DNA of 64,000 bases from Streptomyces fumanus (GTDB taxonomy: Bacteria; Actinomycetota; Actinomycetes; Streptomycetales; Streptomycetaceae). A model generated the notes under the pieces. That model saw only the letters and a program-made list of their open reading frames with translations, searched no databases and was not told the DNA's origin. Where the stretch lies: positions 310,001-374,000 of the forward strand of contig NZ_BNBI01000008.1 in NCBI RefSeq assembly GCF_014655295.1, read 5' to 3'. How positions within the stretch are numbered: the first letter of the stretch is position 1; each line of letters opens with the position of its first letter. Both the position numbers and the translations under genes were made by a program. Shown here piece after piece: positions 54,159 through 61,912 of the stretch.

Positions 54159-55316
54159 CTACGGCACGCCGAGTCCGGCGTCGTCGACGGCCGGTTCGCC
54201 CGCGCTCCGCAGGACCTTGTTGAGCGGGGCGAGGTCGTAGATGCCCCGGAGGTCGGGCCGGTCCAGCAGACCGGCCTCGACCGCGTGGCCGGCCTGGGTC
54301 TCGAGGGTCGCGGCCAGCGGGTCGTCGGTGACCTGGATGGACCGCCACGCCGGGTCGAGGACGGCGGCGGGCAGCGCCTTGCCGGTGTCGGCGGCCAGTT
54401 GCTCGTTGGCGGCGGCCTTGGCGGCGTCCGGGTGGGCCTTGATCCACCGGTTGGTGGTGACCGAGGCGCGCAGCACCGCCTCGACGGCCTCGGGGTGCTC
54501 GTCGAGGAACTTCTGCGACACGATGACGTTGGTGATCACGAACTTCTTGTCCGGCCACAGGTCGGCCTCGTCGAGCAGCACCTCGCCGCCCGCGGCGACC
54601 AGTTTGGACGCGGTCGGCTCCGGGACCCAGGCCCCGTCGACCGATCCGGACCGGTAGGCGTCCGGGGTGACCTTGTTGTCGCTGCGGACGACCGTGACAT
54701 CGCCCTTGCCGCTCTGCGCGTCGACGTGCCAGCCCTGTTCGGCGGCCCAGTCGAGGAAGGCCACGTCCTGGGTGTTGCCGAGCTGCGGGGTGGCGATCCG
54801 CTTGCCCTCGACGTCCCGCACCGACCTGATCTTCTCCGGGTTCACCACCAGCTTCACCCCGCCGGACGCCGAGCCGCTGACGATCCGCAGGTTCCGGCCG
54901 TCGGACCGGGCGTAGCCGTTGATCGCGGGGGACGGGCCGATCCAGCCGATGTCGAGGGAGCCGGAGTTGAGCGCCTCGATCTCGGAGGGACCCGCGTTGA
55001 ACACCGCGTACTTCGCCTCGGTGCCGCCCAGCGCCCGCTGGAAGAAGCCCTTGCGGGCGCCGACCAGCGCGGTGGCGTGGGTGATGTTGCCGAAGTAGCC
55101 GATGCGCACCGAGTCCAGGCCGTCGGTCTTCGGGGCACCCGCGACGGCCCCGGCGCGGGCGTCGTCCTTGGCCTGCGAGCCGTAGCCGCAGGCGGCCAGG
55201 GCGAGCAGGGGCAGCACGGCGAGCACCGCGAGGGCGCGGCGCGCGGCGCTGGTGGCGGGTCTCGGTGTACGGGGGTGGCGCCCCGCGCGGGCGAGACCCT
55301 CGGTCAGAAGTCCCAC
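54159..55316 (-). CDS. ssuA: sulfonate-type ABC importer, binding lipoprotein
   Basis: 385 residues from GTG 55316, overlapping the cysN end by 13 bp. A 30-residue cytoplasmic-type start precedes a signal with lipobox ALAAC (Cys43). The mature part is an SsuA/TauA-type binding domain: SVRIGYFGNITHATALVGARKGFF, cited by its ends RIGYFGNITH and GARKGFF, plus FNAGPSEIEALNSGSLDIGW and WVPEPTASKL. It delivers sulfonates or related sulfur compounds. The presence within the cys operon supports a sulfur substrate over nitrate or thiamine precursors. Confidence 0.88.
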   Translation of the reverse strand: MGLLTEGLARAGRHPRTPRPATSAARRALAVLAVLPLLALAACGYGSQAKDDARAGAVAGAPKTDGLDSVRIGYFGNITHATALVGARKGFFQRALGGTEAKYAVFNAGPSEIEALNSGSLDIGWIGPSPAINGYARSDGRNLRIVSGSASGGVKLVVNPEKIRSVRDVEGKRIATPQLGNTQDVAFLDWAAEQGWHVDAQSGKGDVTVVRSDNKVTPDAYRSGSVDGAWVPEPTASKLVAAGGEVLLDEADLWPDKKFVITNVIVSQKFLDEHPEAVEAVLRASVTTNRWIKAHPDAAKAAANEQLAADTGKALPAAVLDPAWRSIQVTDDPLAATLETQAGHAVEAGLLDRPDLRGIYDLAPLNKVLRSAGEPAVDDAGLGVP

Positions 55317-56653
55317 CCGTCGTCCTCGGTCGCGTCCGTGACCGGCTCCGGCGAGGCGAACGACTCGCCGACCATGCCGGCGGTGAGCGTGGTGCCGTCG
55401 CTGGGGTCGATCAGGATGAACGACCCCGTGCGCCGGGAGTCGGCGTAGGAGTCGGCGGGCAGCGGCTCGGCGGTGCGGATCTTGACCCGGCCGATGTCGT
55501 TGGCGACGAGCTGTCCGGGGTGCGGGTGCAGGGACAGGTCGGCGAGGGTGAGCCGGGCCGGGATGTCCTTGACGATCGCCTTGACGGTGCGGGTGCCGTG
55601 CTTGAGCAGCACCCGGTGGCCGACGGTCAGCGGCTGGTCGGCGACGTGGCAGACGGTGGCCTCGACGTCCTGCGTGGTGGCCGGCGCGTCCTTGCGGGGG
55701 ACGATCAGGTCACCGCGGGAGACGTCGAGGTCGTCTTCGAGCAGCAGGGTCACCGACTGCGGGGTCCAGGCCACCTGGACCGGCTCGCCGAGCAGGTCGA
55801 TGCCGCTGATCCGGGTGGTCCGCCCGGACGGCAGCACGGTGACCTCGTCGCCGACCCGGAAGGTACCGGCGGCGATCTGGCCCGCGTACCCCCGGTAGTC
55901 GGGGTGCTCGGGGGTCTGCGGCCGGATCACGTACTGCACGGGCAGCCGGGCGTGGCAGTGCGCCAGGTCGTGGCTGACCGGCACGGTCTCCAGGTGCTCC
56001 AGGACGGTGGGCCCGCCGTACCAGTCCATGTGCGCGGAGGGTTCGACGACGTTGTCGCCGACCAGCGCCGAGATCGGGATGGCGGTGACCTCGGGGACGC
56101 CCAGCTCGGTCGCGTACGCCGTGAACTCCTCGGCGATGGCGGCGAACACCGGCTCCTGGTAGCCGACGAGGTCCATCTTGTTGACGGCGAGGACGACGTG
56201 CGGGACGCGCAGCAACGCGGCGATGGCGGCGTGCCGGCGGGTCTGCTCCACGACGCCGTTGCGGGCGTCGACCAGCACCACGGTCAGCTCGGCCGTCGAG
56301 GCGCCGGTGACCATGTTGCGGGTGTACTGCACGTGCCCGGGGGTGTCGGCGAGGATGAACCGGCGCCGGGGGGTGGCGAAGTAGCGGTAGGCCACGTCGA
56401 TGGTGATGCCCTGTTCCCGTTCGGCCCGCAGGCCGTCGGTGAGCAGCGCGAGGTCGGGGGCGTCCTGCCCGCGGGAGGCCGAGACCCGCTCCACGGCCTC
56501 CAGTTGGTCGGCGAGCACCGACTTGGAGTCGTGCAGCAGCCGTCCGACGAGGGTGGACTTGCCGTCGTCCACCGAACCGGCGGTGGCGAACCGCAGCAGG
56601 GTGGTCTCCGCGAGCACCTCTGGCGTGGTGCTGGACGTCGTGATGCTGGTCAT
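55304..56653 (-). CDS. cysN: sulfate adenylyltransferase subunit 1 (GTPase) CysN
   Basis: 449 residues from ATG 56653, 2 bp after cysD. It is an EF-Tu-like GTPase with P-loop GSVDDGKST (26-34), DTPGH (103-107) and NKMD (158-161), then two beta-barrel domains. It couples GTP hydrolysis to APS formation by CysD. There is no fused APS kinase; CysC is separate, encoded three genes upstream. Its 3' end overlaps the binding-protein start by 13 bp. Confidence 0.96.
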   Translation of the reverse strand: MTSITTSSTTPEVLAETTLLRFATAGSVDDGKSTLVGRLLHDSKSVLADQLEAVERVSASRGQDAPDLALLTDGLRAEREQGITIDVAYRYFATPRRRFILADTPGHVQYTRNMVTGASTAELTVVLVDARNGVVEQTRRHAAIAALLRVPHVVLAVNKMDLVGYQEPVFAAIAEEFTAYATELGVPEVTAIPISALVGDNVVEPSAHMDWYGGPTVLEHLETVPVSHDLAHCHARLPVQYVIRPQTPEHPDYRGYAGQIAAGTFRVGDEVTVLPSGRTTRISGIDLLGEPVQVAWTPQSVTLLLEDDLDVSRGDLIVPRKDAPATTQDVEATVCHVADQPLTVGHRVLLKHGTRTVKAIVKDIPARLTLADLSLHPHPGQLVANDIGRVKIRTAEPLPADSYADSRRTGSFILIDPSDGTTLTAGMVGESFASPEPVTDATEDDGWDF

Positions 56654-56655
56654 GG

Positions 56656-57591
56656 CTAGAAGTACCCCTCGCGCTTGCGGTCTTCCATCGCGGCCTCGGA
56701 GAGTTTGTCGTCGGCGCGGGTGGCGCCGCGTTCGGTGAGGCGGGAGGCGGCGATCTCGGCGATGACCTTGTCGATGGTGTCGGCGTCGGAGTCGACGGCG
56801 CCGGTGCAGGACATGTCGCCGACGGTGCGGTAGCGCACCCGGCGCTTGTGCACCGTCTCGCCGTCCTTGGGGCCGCCCCAGGCGCCGGGGGTGAGCCACA
56901 TGCCGGCGCGGGAGAAGACCTCGCGTTCGTGGGCGAAGTAGATCTCGGGCAGGGCGATGTCCTCGCGGGCGATGTACTGCCAGACGTCGAGTTCGGTCCA
57001 GTTGGACAGGGGGAAGACGCGGACGTGTTCGCCGGGGGCGTGGCGGCCGTTGTAGAGGTTCCACAGCTCGGGGCGCTGGCGGCGGGGGTCCCACTGGGAG
57101 AACTCGTCGCGCAGGGAGAAGACACGTTCCTTCGCGCGGGCCTTCTCCTCGTCGCGGCGTCCGCCGCCGAAGACGGCGTCGAACCGCTCGCTCTGGATCT
57201 TCTCGGTCAGGGGGAGGGTCTGGAGGGGGTTGCGGGTGCCGTCGGGGCGTTCCTTGAGCACACCGCGGTCGATGTAGTCCTGGACGGAGGCGACATGGAG
57301 GCGCAGCCCGTGGGCGGCCACCACACGGTCGCGGTACTCAAGGACTTCGGGGAAGTTGTGTCCGGTGTCCACATGGAGCAGGGCGAACGGCACCGGGGCG
57401 GGTGTGAACGCCTTGAGCGCCAGGTGGAGCATGACGATGGAGTCCTTGCCGCCGGAGAAGAGGATCACCGGCTTCTCGAACTCGCCCGCCACCTCGCGGA
57501 AGATGTGCACCGCCTCCGACTCCAGCGCGTCCAGGTGGGAGAGGGCGTACGGGCTGTCGGTCTCCTCGGTGCGGGTCACCGCGGTGGTCAT
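56656..57591 (-). CDS. cysD: sulfate adenylyltransferase subunit 2 CysD
   Basis: 311 residues from ATG 57591, overlapping the cysC stop by 4 bases. It has the PP-loop SGGKDS (46-51) of the ATP-pyrophosphatase superfamily and the CysD landmarks HVDTGHNFPEVLEYRD and GGGRRDEEKARAKER. Together with CysN it makes adenosine 5'-phosphosulfate from ATP and sulfate. Full length. Confidence 0.97.
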   Translation of the reverse strand: MTTAVTRTEETDSPYALSHLDALESEAVHIFREVAGEFEKPVILFSGGKDSIVMLHLALKAFTPAPVPFALLHVDTGHNFPEVLEYRDRVVAAHGLRLHVASVQDYIDRGVLKERPDGTRNPLQTLPLTEKIQSERFDAVFGGGRRDEEKARAKERVFSLRDEFSQWDPRRQRPELWNLYNGRHAPGEHVRVFPLSNWTELDVWQYIAREDIALPEIYFAHEREVFSRAGMWLTPGAWGGPKDGETVHKRRVRYRTVGDMSCTGAVDSDADTIDKVIAEIAASRLTERGATRADDKLSEAAMEDRKREGYF

Positions 57592-58124
57592 GCCAGTCCC
57601 CTTTCGCTGAGCAGGGCGTACACCGCCGCGGCGGACTCCTGGACGGTCTGGTCCTGCGACTCGATCCGCAGATCGGGCGCGACCGGCTCCTCGTACGGAT
57701 CGTCGACGCCGGTGAGCCCGGTCAGCTCACCGGCGGCCTGCTTGGCGTACAGGCCCTTCACATCGCGCACGGAGCACACCTCGACCGGCGTCGCGACGTG
57801 CACCTCCAGGTACCCGGTGCCGTTCTCCTGGTGGCGCTTGCGCACCGCCTCGCGGCTGTCGGCGTACGGGGCGATCACCGGGACGAGGGCCAGGACGCCG
57901 TTGCGGGCGAGCAGTTCGGCGACGAAGCCGATGCGCTGCACATTGGTGTGCCGGTCCTCGCGGCTGAAGCCGAGGCCCGCCGAGAGGAACTCGCGGATCT
58001 CGTCGCCGTCGAGCACCTCGACGCGGCGGCCCTCGGCGCGCAGCCGGCCGGCCAGCTCGTGGGCGATGGTGGTCTTGCCGGCGCTCGGCAGACCCGTGAG
58101 CCAGACGGTGGCTCCGCTCGTCAC
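57588..58124 (-). CDS. cysC: adenylyl-sulfate kinase CysC
   Basis: 178 residues from GTG 58124, which has aggag 6 bases upstream. An in-frame ATG at 58157 overlaps the cysH stop as ATGA but lacks a good ribosome site. P-loop GLPSAGKTT (11-19), DGDEIREFLS, GFSREDRHTN and KGLYAKQAAGE are typical. It phosphorylates APS to PAPS. Because the neighbouring CysH looks like an APS reductase, PAPS may instead serve sulfotransferases rather than reduction; this is inference. Confidence 0.95.
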   Translation of the reverse strand: MTSGATVWLTGLPSAGKTTIAHELAGRLRAEGRRVEVLDGDEIREFLSAGLGFSREDRHTNVQRIGFVAELLARNGVLALVPVIAPYADSREAVRKRHQENGTGYLEVHVATPVEVCSVRDVKGLYAKQAAGELTGLTGVDDPYEEPVAPDLRIESQDQTVQESAAAVYALLSERGLA

Positions 58125-58153
58125 GTGATTCTCCTGAAGGTGGGGGGTCGACG

Positions 58154-58867
58154 TCATCCGTGCAGCCCGCACTCGGTCTTGGCCCGCCCCGCCCAGCGTC
58201 CGGCGCGGGCGTCCTCGCCCGCCAGGACCCGGCGGGTGCAGGGCGCGCAGCCGACGGAGGCGTAGCCGTCCATCAGCAGGGGGTTGGTCAGTACGCCGTG
58301 CTCGGCCACGTAGGCGTCCACGTCGTCCTGGGTCCAGCGGGCGATGGGGGAGATCTTGACCTTCTGCCGCTTCTCGTCCCAGCCGACGACCGGGGTGTTG
58401 GCCCGGGTCGGGGACTCGTCGCGGCGCAGCCCGGTCGCCCAGGCCAGATAGCCCCGCAGCCCCTCCTCCAGCGGCCGCACCTTGCGCAGCTTGCAGCACA
58501 GGTCGGGGTCGCGGTCGTGCAGCCTCGGGCCGTACTCGGCGTCCTGCTCGGCGACCGTCTGCCGCGGGGTGAGCGTGATGACGTTGACGTCCATGACCGC
58601 CTCCACCGCGTCCCGGGTGCCGATGGTCTCGGGGAAGTGGTACCCGGTGTCGAGGAACACCACGTCCACACCGGGCATCGCGCGGGAAGCGAGGTGGGCG
58701 ACCACCGCGTCCTCCATCGAGGAGGTCACGCAGAAGCGCTTGCCGAACGTCTCGGCGGCCCACCGGAGGATCTCCGGCGCGGAGGCGTCCTCCAGCTCGT
58801 GGCCCGCCCGCTCGGCGAGCGCCTTGAGATCCCCGGTCGTCCGCTCGTCTTCCTGAGTAACCGTCAT
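58154..58867 (-). CDS. cysH: phosphoadenylyl/adenylyl-sulfate reductase CysH (APS-reductase type)
   Basis: 237 residues from ATG 58867. The PAPS-reductase fold has FCVTSSMEDAVVAHLA and FLDTGYHFPE. C124-C125 and C207/C210 are the four [4Fe-4S] ligands found in APS reductases, and the catalytic Cys is C233 in ECGLH near the C-terminus. The presence of the cluster cysteines predicts use of APS rather than PAPS. Thioredoxin is the electron donor. The start overlaps the stop of the 59-residue gene (ATGA). Confidence 0.95.
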   Translation of the reverse strand: MTVTQEDERTTGDLKALAERAGHELEDASAPEILRWAAETFGKRFCVTSSMEDAVVAHLASRAMPGVDVVFLDTGYHFPETIGTRDAVEAVMDVNVITLTPRQTVAEQDAEYGPRLHDRDPDLCCKLRKVRPLEEGLRGYLAWATGLRRDESPTRANTPVVGWDEKRQKVKISPIARWTQDDVDAYVAEHGVLTNPLLMDGYASVGCAPCTRRVLAGEDARAGRWAGRAKTECGLHG

Positions 58868-59043
58868 ATCTGTTCCCCTTCCGAGGGGTCGGCCCGAAGC
58901 CCGCGGGCCAGCAGCCCGAGGAACCTCAACTGGAATGCGCGGTTGCACGCCGCGCATTCCCAGGCCCCATGGCCCTCTTCGTTCGGACGCAGGTCCTCGT
59001 CGCCGCAGTAGGGGCAGTAGAAGGGCGCGGCCCGCTCGGTCAC
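58864..59043 (-). CDS. 59-residue CxxC/CxxC protein of the sulfur operon
   Basis: 59 codons from GTG 59043 to TGA 58864, too short for ordinary gene finding. GTG overlaps the sulfite-reductase stop (GTGA) and the TGA overlaps the cysH ATG (ATGA), so it is embedded between the two by 4-base overlaps. It has FYCPYCGDEDL and WECAACNRAFQL: two CxxC knuckles 16 residues apart, typical of a zinc ribbon or rubredoxin-like site. The C-terminal half is basic/hydrophobic (LRFLGLLARGLR). Role unknown; an electron carrier, a metal chaperone or a partner of the reductases would fit the context. From memory, other Streptomyces have a similar small gene here. Confidence 0.85.
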   Translation of the reverse strand: MTERAAPFYCPYCGDEDLRPNEEGHGAWECAACNRAFQLRFLGLLARGLRADPSEGEQI

Positions 59044-60740
59044 GACAGCGCCTCCTCGGAGGCGCGCGCGGCCCAGGTGGCGAACCGTTCGCCGTCCTCG
59101 CGCTCGGCCTGGTAGCGGCGCAGGACCCGCTCGATGTAGTCGGGCAGTTCGTCGGAGGTGACCTTCAGCCCCCGGACCTTGCGGCCGAAACCGGGGTCCA
59201 GGCCGAGCGCGCCGCCCAGGTGCACCTGGTAGCCCTCGACCTGCTCGCCCTCGCTGTTCACGACCAACTGGCCCTTGAGACCGATGTCCGCCACCTGGAT
59301 ACGGGCGCAGGCGTTCGGGCAGCCGTTGAGGTTGATGGTGAGCGGCTCGTCGAACTCCGGCAGGCGGCGCTCCAGTTCGTCGATGAGCTGGGAGCCGCGG
59401 GCCTTGGTCTCGACGATGGCCAGCTTGCAGAACTCGATGCCGGTGCAGGCCATGGTGCCGCGCCGGAAGGTGGACGGCCGGGCGGTGAGGTCCAGCGCCT
59501 CCAGGGACTCCACCAGCGAGTCGACCCGCTCCTCCGCGACATCGAGGATGATCATCTTCTGTTCGACGGTGGTGCGCACCCGGCCCGAGCCGTGCGCCTC
59601 CGCCAGGTCGGCGATCTTGGTGAGGGTGGTGCCGTCGACGCGGCCGACGCGCGGGGCGAAGCCGACGTAGTACCGGCCGTCCTTCTGCCGGTGCACGCCG
59701 ACGTGGTCGCGCCAGCGCGCCACCGGCTCCTCGGGCGCGGGACCGTCGATGAGCCGGCGCCCGCCGAGGTACTCGTTCTCCAGCACCTCGCGGAACTTCT
59801 CCGGGCCCCAGTCGGCGACCAGGAACTTCAGCCGGGCGCGGTTGCGCAGCCGCCGGTAGCCGTAGTCACGGAAGATCGACAGCACGCCCTCGTAGACGTC
59901 CGGGACCTCCTCCAGCGGCACCCACGCGCCCAGCCGCACGCCCAGCTTGGGGTTGGTGGACAGCCCGCCGCCGACCCAGACGTCGAAGCCCGGCCCGTGC
60001 TCGGGGTGCCGTACGCCCACGAAGGCCACGTCGTTGATCTCGTGCACCACGTCCAGCACCGGCGATCCGGAGATCGCGGTCTTGAACTTGCGCGGCAGGT
60101 TCGAGTACGCCTTGTTGTTCAGCACCCGGCGCTTCATCTCCTCCAGCGCCGGGGTGCCGTCGATGATCTCGTCCTCGGCGATGCCCGCGACCGGGGAGCC
60201 GATCATCACGCGGGGCGTGTCGCCGCACGCGGTGACCGTGGAGAGGCCGACAGCTTCCAGCCTCTGCCAGATCTCGGGCACGTCCTCGATCCGGATCCAG
60301 TGGTACTGCACGTTCTGCCGGTCGGTGATGTCGGCGGTGCCGCGCGCGAACTCCTGGGAGATCTCGCCGATCACCCGCAACTGCCGGGTGGTGAGCCGGC
60401 CGCCGTCGATGCGGACGCGCAGCATGAAGTACCGGTCGTCCAGCTCCTCCGGCTCCAGCACGGCCGTCTTGCCGCCGTCGATGCCGGGCTTGCGCTGGGT
60501 GTAGAGGCCCCACCAGCGCATCCGGCCGCGCAGGTCGTTCGGGTCGATCGAGTCGAAGCCCCGCCGGGAGTAGATCGTCTCAATACGTGTCCGTACGTTG
60601 AGACCGTCGTCGTCCTTCTTGAACTGTTCGTTGCCGTTGAGCGGGGTGTGATGACCCACGGCCCACTGACCCTCGCCACGGTGACGGCTCACCTTGCGGC
60701 GGGGAGTCGCGGCAGCGGGGTTCTGCGGGGTGGCGGCCAT
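59040..60740 (-). CDS. sir: ferredoxin-dependent sulfite reductase
   Basis: 566 residues from ATG 60740; GTG 60749 is an alternative. Siroheme/[4Fe-4S] ligands are C432 and C438 (CTGIEFC) and C474 and C478 (CPNAC). Y80 and C172 are 92 residues apart and match the covalently linked Tyr-Cys pair of the M. tuberculosis sulfite reductase, which argues for sulfite rather than nitrite reduction. It converts sulfite to sulfide using ferredoxin. It is the first structural gene of the operon, 128 bp after a leader peptide. Confidence 0.95.
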   Translation of the reverse strand: MAATPQNPAAATPRRKVSRHRGEGQWAVGHHTPLNGNEQFKKDDDGLNVRTRIETIYSRRGFDSIDPNDLRGRMRWWGLYTQRKPGIDGGKTAVLEPEELDDRYFMLRVRIDGGRLTTRQLRVIGEISQEFARGTADITDRQNVQYHWIRIEDVPEIWQRLEAVGLSTVTACGDTPRVMIGSPVAGIAEDEIIDGTPALEEMKRRVLNNKAYSNLPRKFKTAISGSPVLDVVHEINDVAFVGVRHPEHGPGFDVWVGGGLSTNPKLGVRLGAWVPLEEVPDVYEGVLSIFRDYGYRRLRNRARLKFLVADWGPEKFREVLENEYLGGRRLIDGPAPEEPVARWRDHVGVHRQKDGRYYVGFAPRVGRVDGTTLTKIADLAEAHGSGRVRTTVEQKMIILDVAEERVDSLVESLEALDLTARPSTFRRGTMACTGIEFCKLAIVETKARGSQLIDELERRLPEFDEPLTINLNGCPNACARIQVADIGLKGQLVVNSEGEQVEGYQVHLGGALGLDPGFGRKVRGLKVTSDELPDYIERVLRRYQAEREDGERFATWAARASEEALS

Positions 60741-60868
60741 GGTTGACACGTCCTTCGGGACAGGCGGGAAACGACTCTGACCTGCGCGTACGGGCGCATG
60801 GGCATGGGTGCGCGGCGTCGCGCGGGGACAGGCGTACGAGAAGGGGGACCGGTGCTGCTGGAGAACTC

Positions 60869-60952
60869 TCAGCGCGCCGGACAGATGGCGCTGGACATGC
60901 GGCCGAGGTCGACGTGCCGCCGACTCACCAAGGCGATTCCGTATCCAGGCAT
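60869..60952 (-). CDS. Cys-containing leader peptide of the sulfur operon
   Basis: 27 codons from ATG 60952 to TGA 60869, upstream of the sulfite reductase gene. The core SRRHVDLGRMSSAICPA matches the conserved actinobacterial putative leader peptides found before sulfur and cysteine genes. The ATG lacks a clear ribosome site; GTG 60928, just before the core, is the other possible start. A Cys codon sits four codons from the stop, so ribosome stalling at low Cys-tRNA could control a downstream terminator or RNA structure in the 128-base gap. Attenuation is inferred by analogy and was not demonstrated here. Confidence 0.8.
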   Translation of the reverse strand: MPGYGIALVSRRHVDLGRMSSAICPAR

Positions 60953-61011
60953 GACGGAAGCGTGGCACGGCGATCTGAACAGAGTCCAGCTTCGTCCGAG
61001 ATGCGGACACC

Positions 61012-61034
61012 CTTGTCTCGCTGGACGAGACAAG
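61012..61034 (-). promoter_or_regulatory. perfect inverted repeat upstream of the sulfur operon
   Basis: cttgtctcg (61012-61020), 5-base spacer ctgga, cgagacaag (61026-61034). It lies 60 bp upstream of the leader-peptide ATG in the 358-bp region between sir and the GNAT gene. A second related tctcg follows at the minus-strand side. It could be the operator of a sulfur regulator or a 5'-UTR hairpin. The rest of the region is unremarkable. Confidence 0.55.
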
Positions 61035-61098
61035 GGTGTGCTGGGTCACATCTGCCGGCCACGGTGTGTCGGCGCAGGTCAGGCGGGTCGGACGGGGG

Positions 61099-61671
61099 TC
61101 AGACGGGGTAGGCGCCGGGCCAGGGTCCGGGGGTGGGGGCCGCGGGCTCCTCCGCGACCTCGGTATCGAACAGCCGGAAGCCCCGGCGCTGGTAATTGGC
61201 CATCGCGTGCTCGCCGTCCTTGCTGCACGTGTGCAGCCAGACCCGCTTGGTCGGGGGCAGTTCCGGCCAGCGCTCCCCGAGGTCCCAGGCGCGGGCGGTG
61301 CCGTACGACAGCAGGTGCCCGCCGATGCCGCGGCCCCGGAACGCCGGGATCAGGCCGAAGTACTCGATCTCCACCGACCCCTCCTCCCCGGGCGTCAGCT
61401 CCACGTACCCGGCGGGCGTGCCGCGGTCGTAGCAGACCCAGGTCTCCACGCCGGGCCGGGTCAGGTGCTCCTGCCACCGCGCGTACGTCCAGCCCAGCCG
61501 GTCGGTCCAGTGGATGTCGCCGCCGACCGAGGCGTACAGGAACCGGCTGAACTCGGGCGAGGGCACCTCGGCGCGGACGACGCGGACGTCCCCCTCCGGG
61601 GCGGGCGCCGGGAGCAGGTCGCTCGGCGCGGTCTGCTCCAGGGACCAGGTGGTCACGGGGATGGTGGTCAT
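61099..61671 (-). CDS. GNAT-family N-acetyltransferase
   Basis: 190 residues from ATG 61671; GTG 61680 is an alternative. The acetyl-CoA loop FRGRGIGGHLL and the preceding VEIEYFGLIPAF form motif A of GNAT enzymes; HTCSKDGEHAMANYQRRGF is motif B. It transfers an acetyl group to an unknown amine substrate in the cytoplasm. It is upstream of and co-directional with the sulfur operon but separated by the leader region. A 20-bp tandem array lies just upstream of its start. Confidence 0.88.
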   Translation of the reverse strand: MTTIPVTTWSLEQTAPSDLLPAPAPEGDVRVVRAEVPSPEFSRFLYASVGGDIHWTDRLGWTYARWQEHLTRPGVETWVCYDRGTPAGYVELTPGEEGSVEIEYFGLIPAFRGRGIGGHLLSYGTARAWDLGERWPELPPTKRVWLHTCSKDGEHAMANYQRRGFRLFDTEVAEEPAAPTPGPWPGAYPV

Positions 61672-61730
61672 ACCGGACACCCAATCACCCGGCCCCGGCA
61701 CGTGTCGACGGGCCCCCGCGCGGCTGCCGG

Positions 61731-61890
61731 TCATCCCGTACGGCCCCTGGTCGTCCCGTACGGCCCCTGGTCGTCCCGTACGGCCCCTGGTCATCCCGCG
61801 CGGCCCCTAGTCGTCCCGCGCGGCCCTCGGTCGTCCCGCACGGTCCTCGGTCGTCCCGCGCGGCCCCCGGTCGTCCCGCGCGGCCCTGGG
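61731..61890. repeat. tandem array, eight 20-bp units without indels
   Basis: Eight consecutive 20-base units, tcrtcccgyrcggccccwgg-like (tcgtcccgta + cggcccctgg as the type), start at 61731, 61751, 61771, 61791, 61811, 61831, 61851 and 61871. Units 1-3 are nearly identical; units 4-8 change gta to gcg and vary at the 3' end. The array lies between the GNAT gene start and the 3' end of the secreted-protein gene. As 20 is not a multiple of three, it is unlikely to code. Open frames through it on either strand are chance. Confidence 0.92.
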
Positions 61891-61912
61891 CGGGCCCGGC
61901 GGCCCGCACCGG

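Noticed and set aside
60741..61049. N-terminal extension of the sulfite reductase by 103 residues
   Set aside because: The family start is at ATG 60740; the extension would run through the leader peptide and promoter region.
61685..61909. 74-residue minus-strand frame across the 20-bp array
   Set aside because: It consists only of array translation, has no ribosome site, and the repeat length is not a multiple of three.
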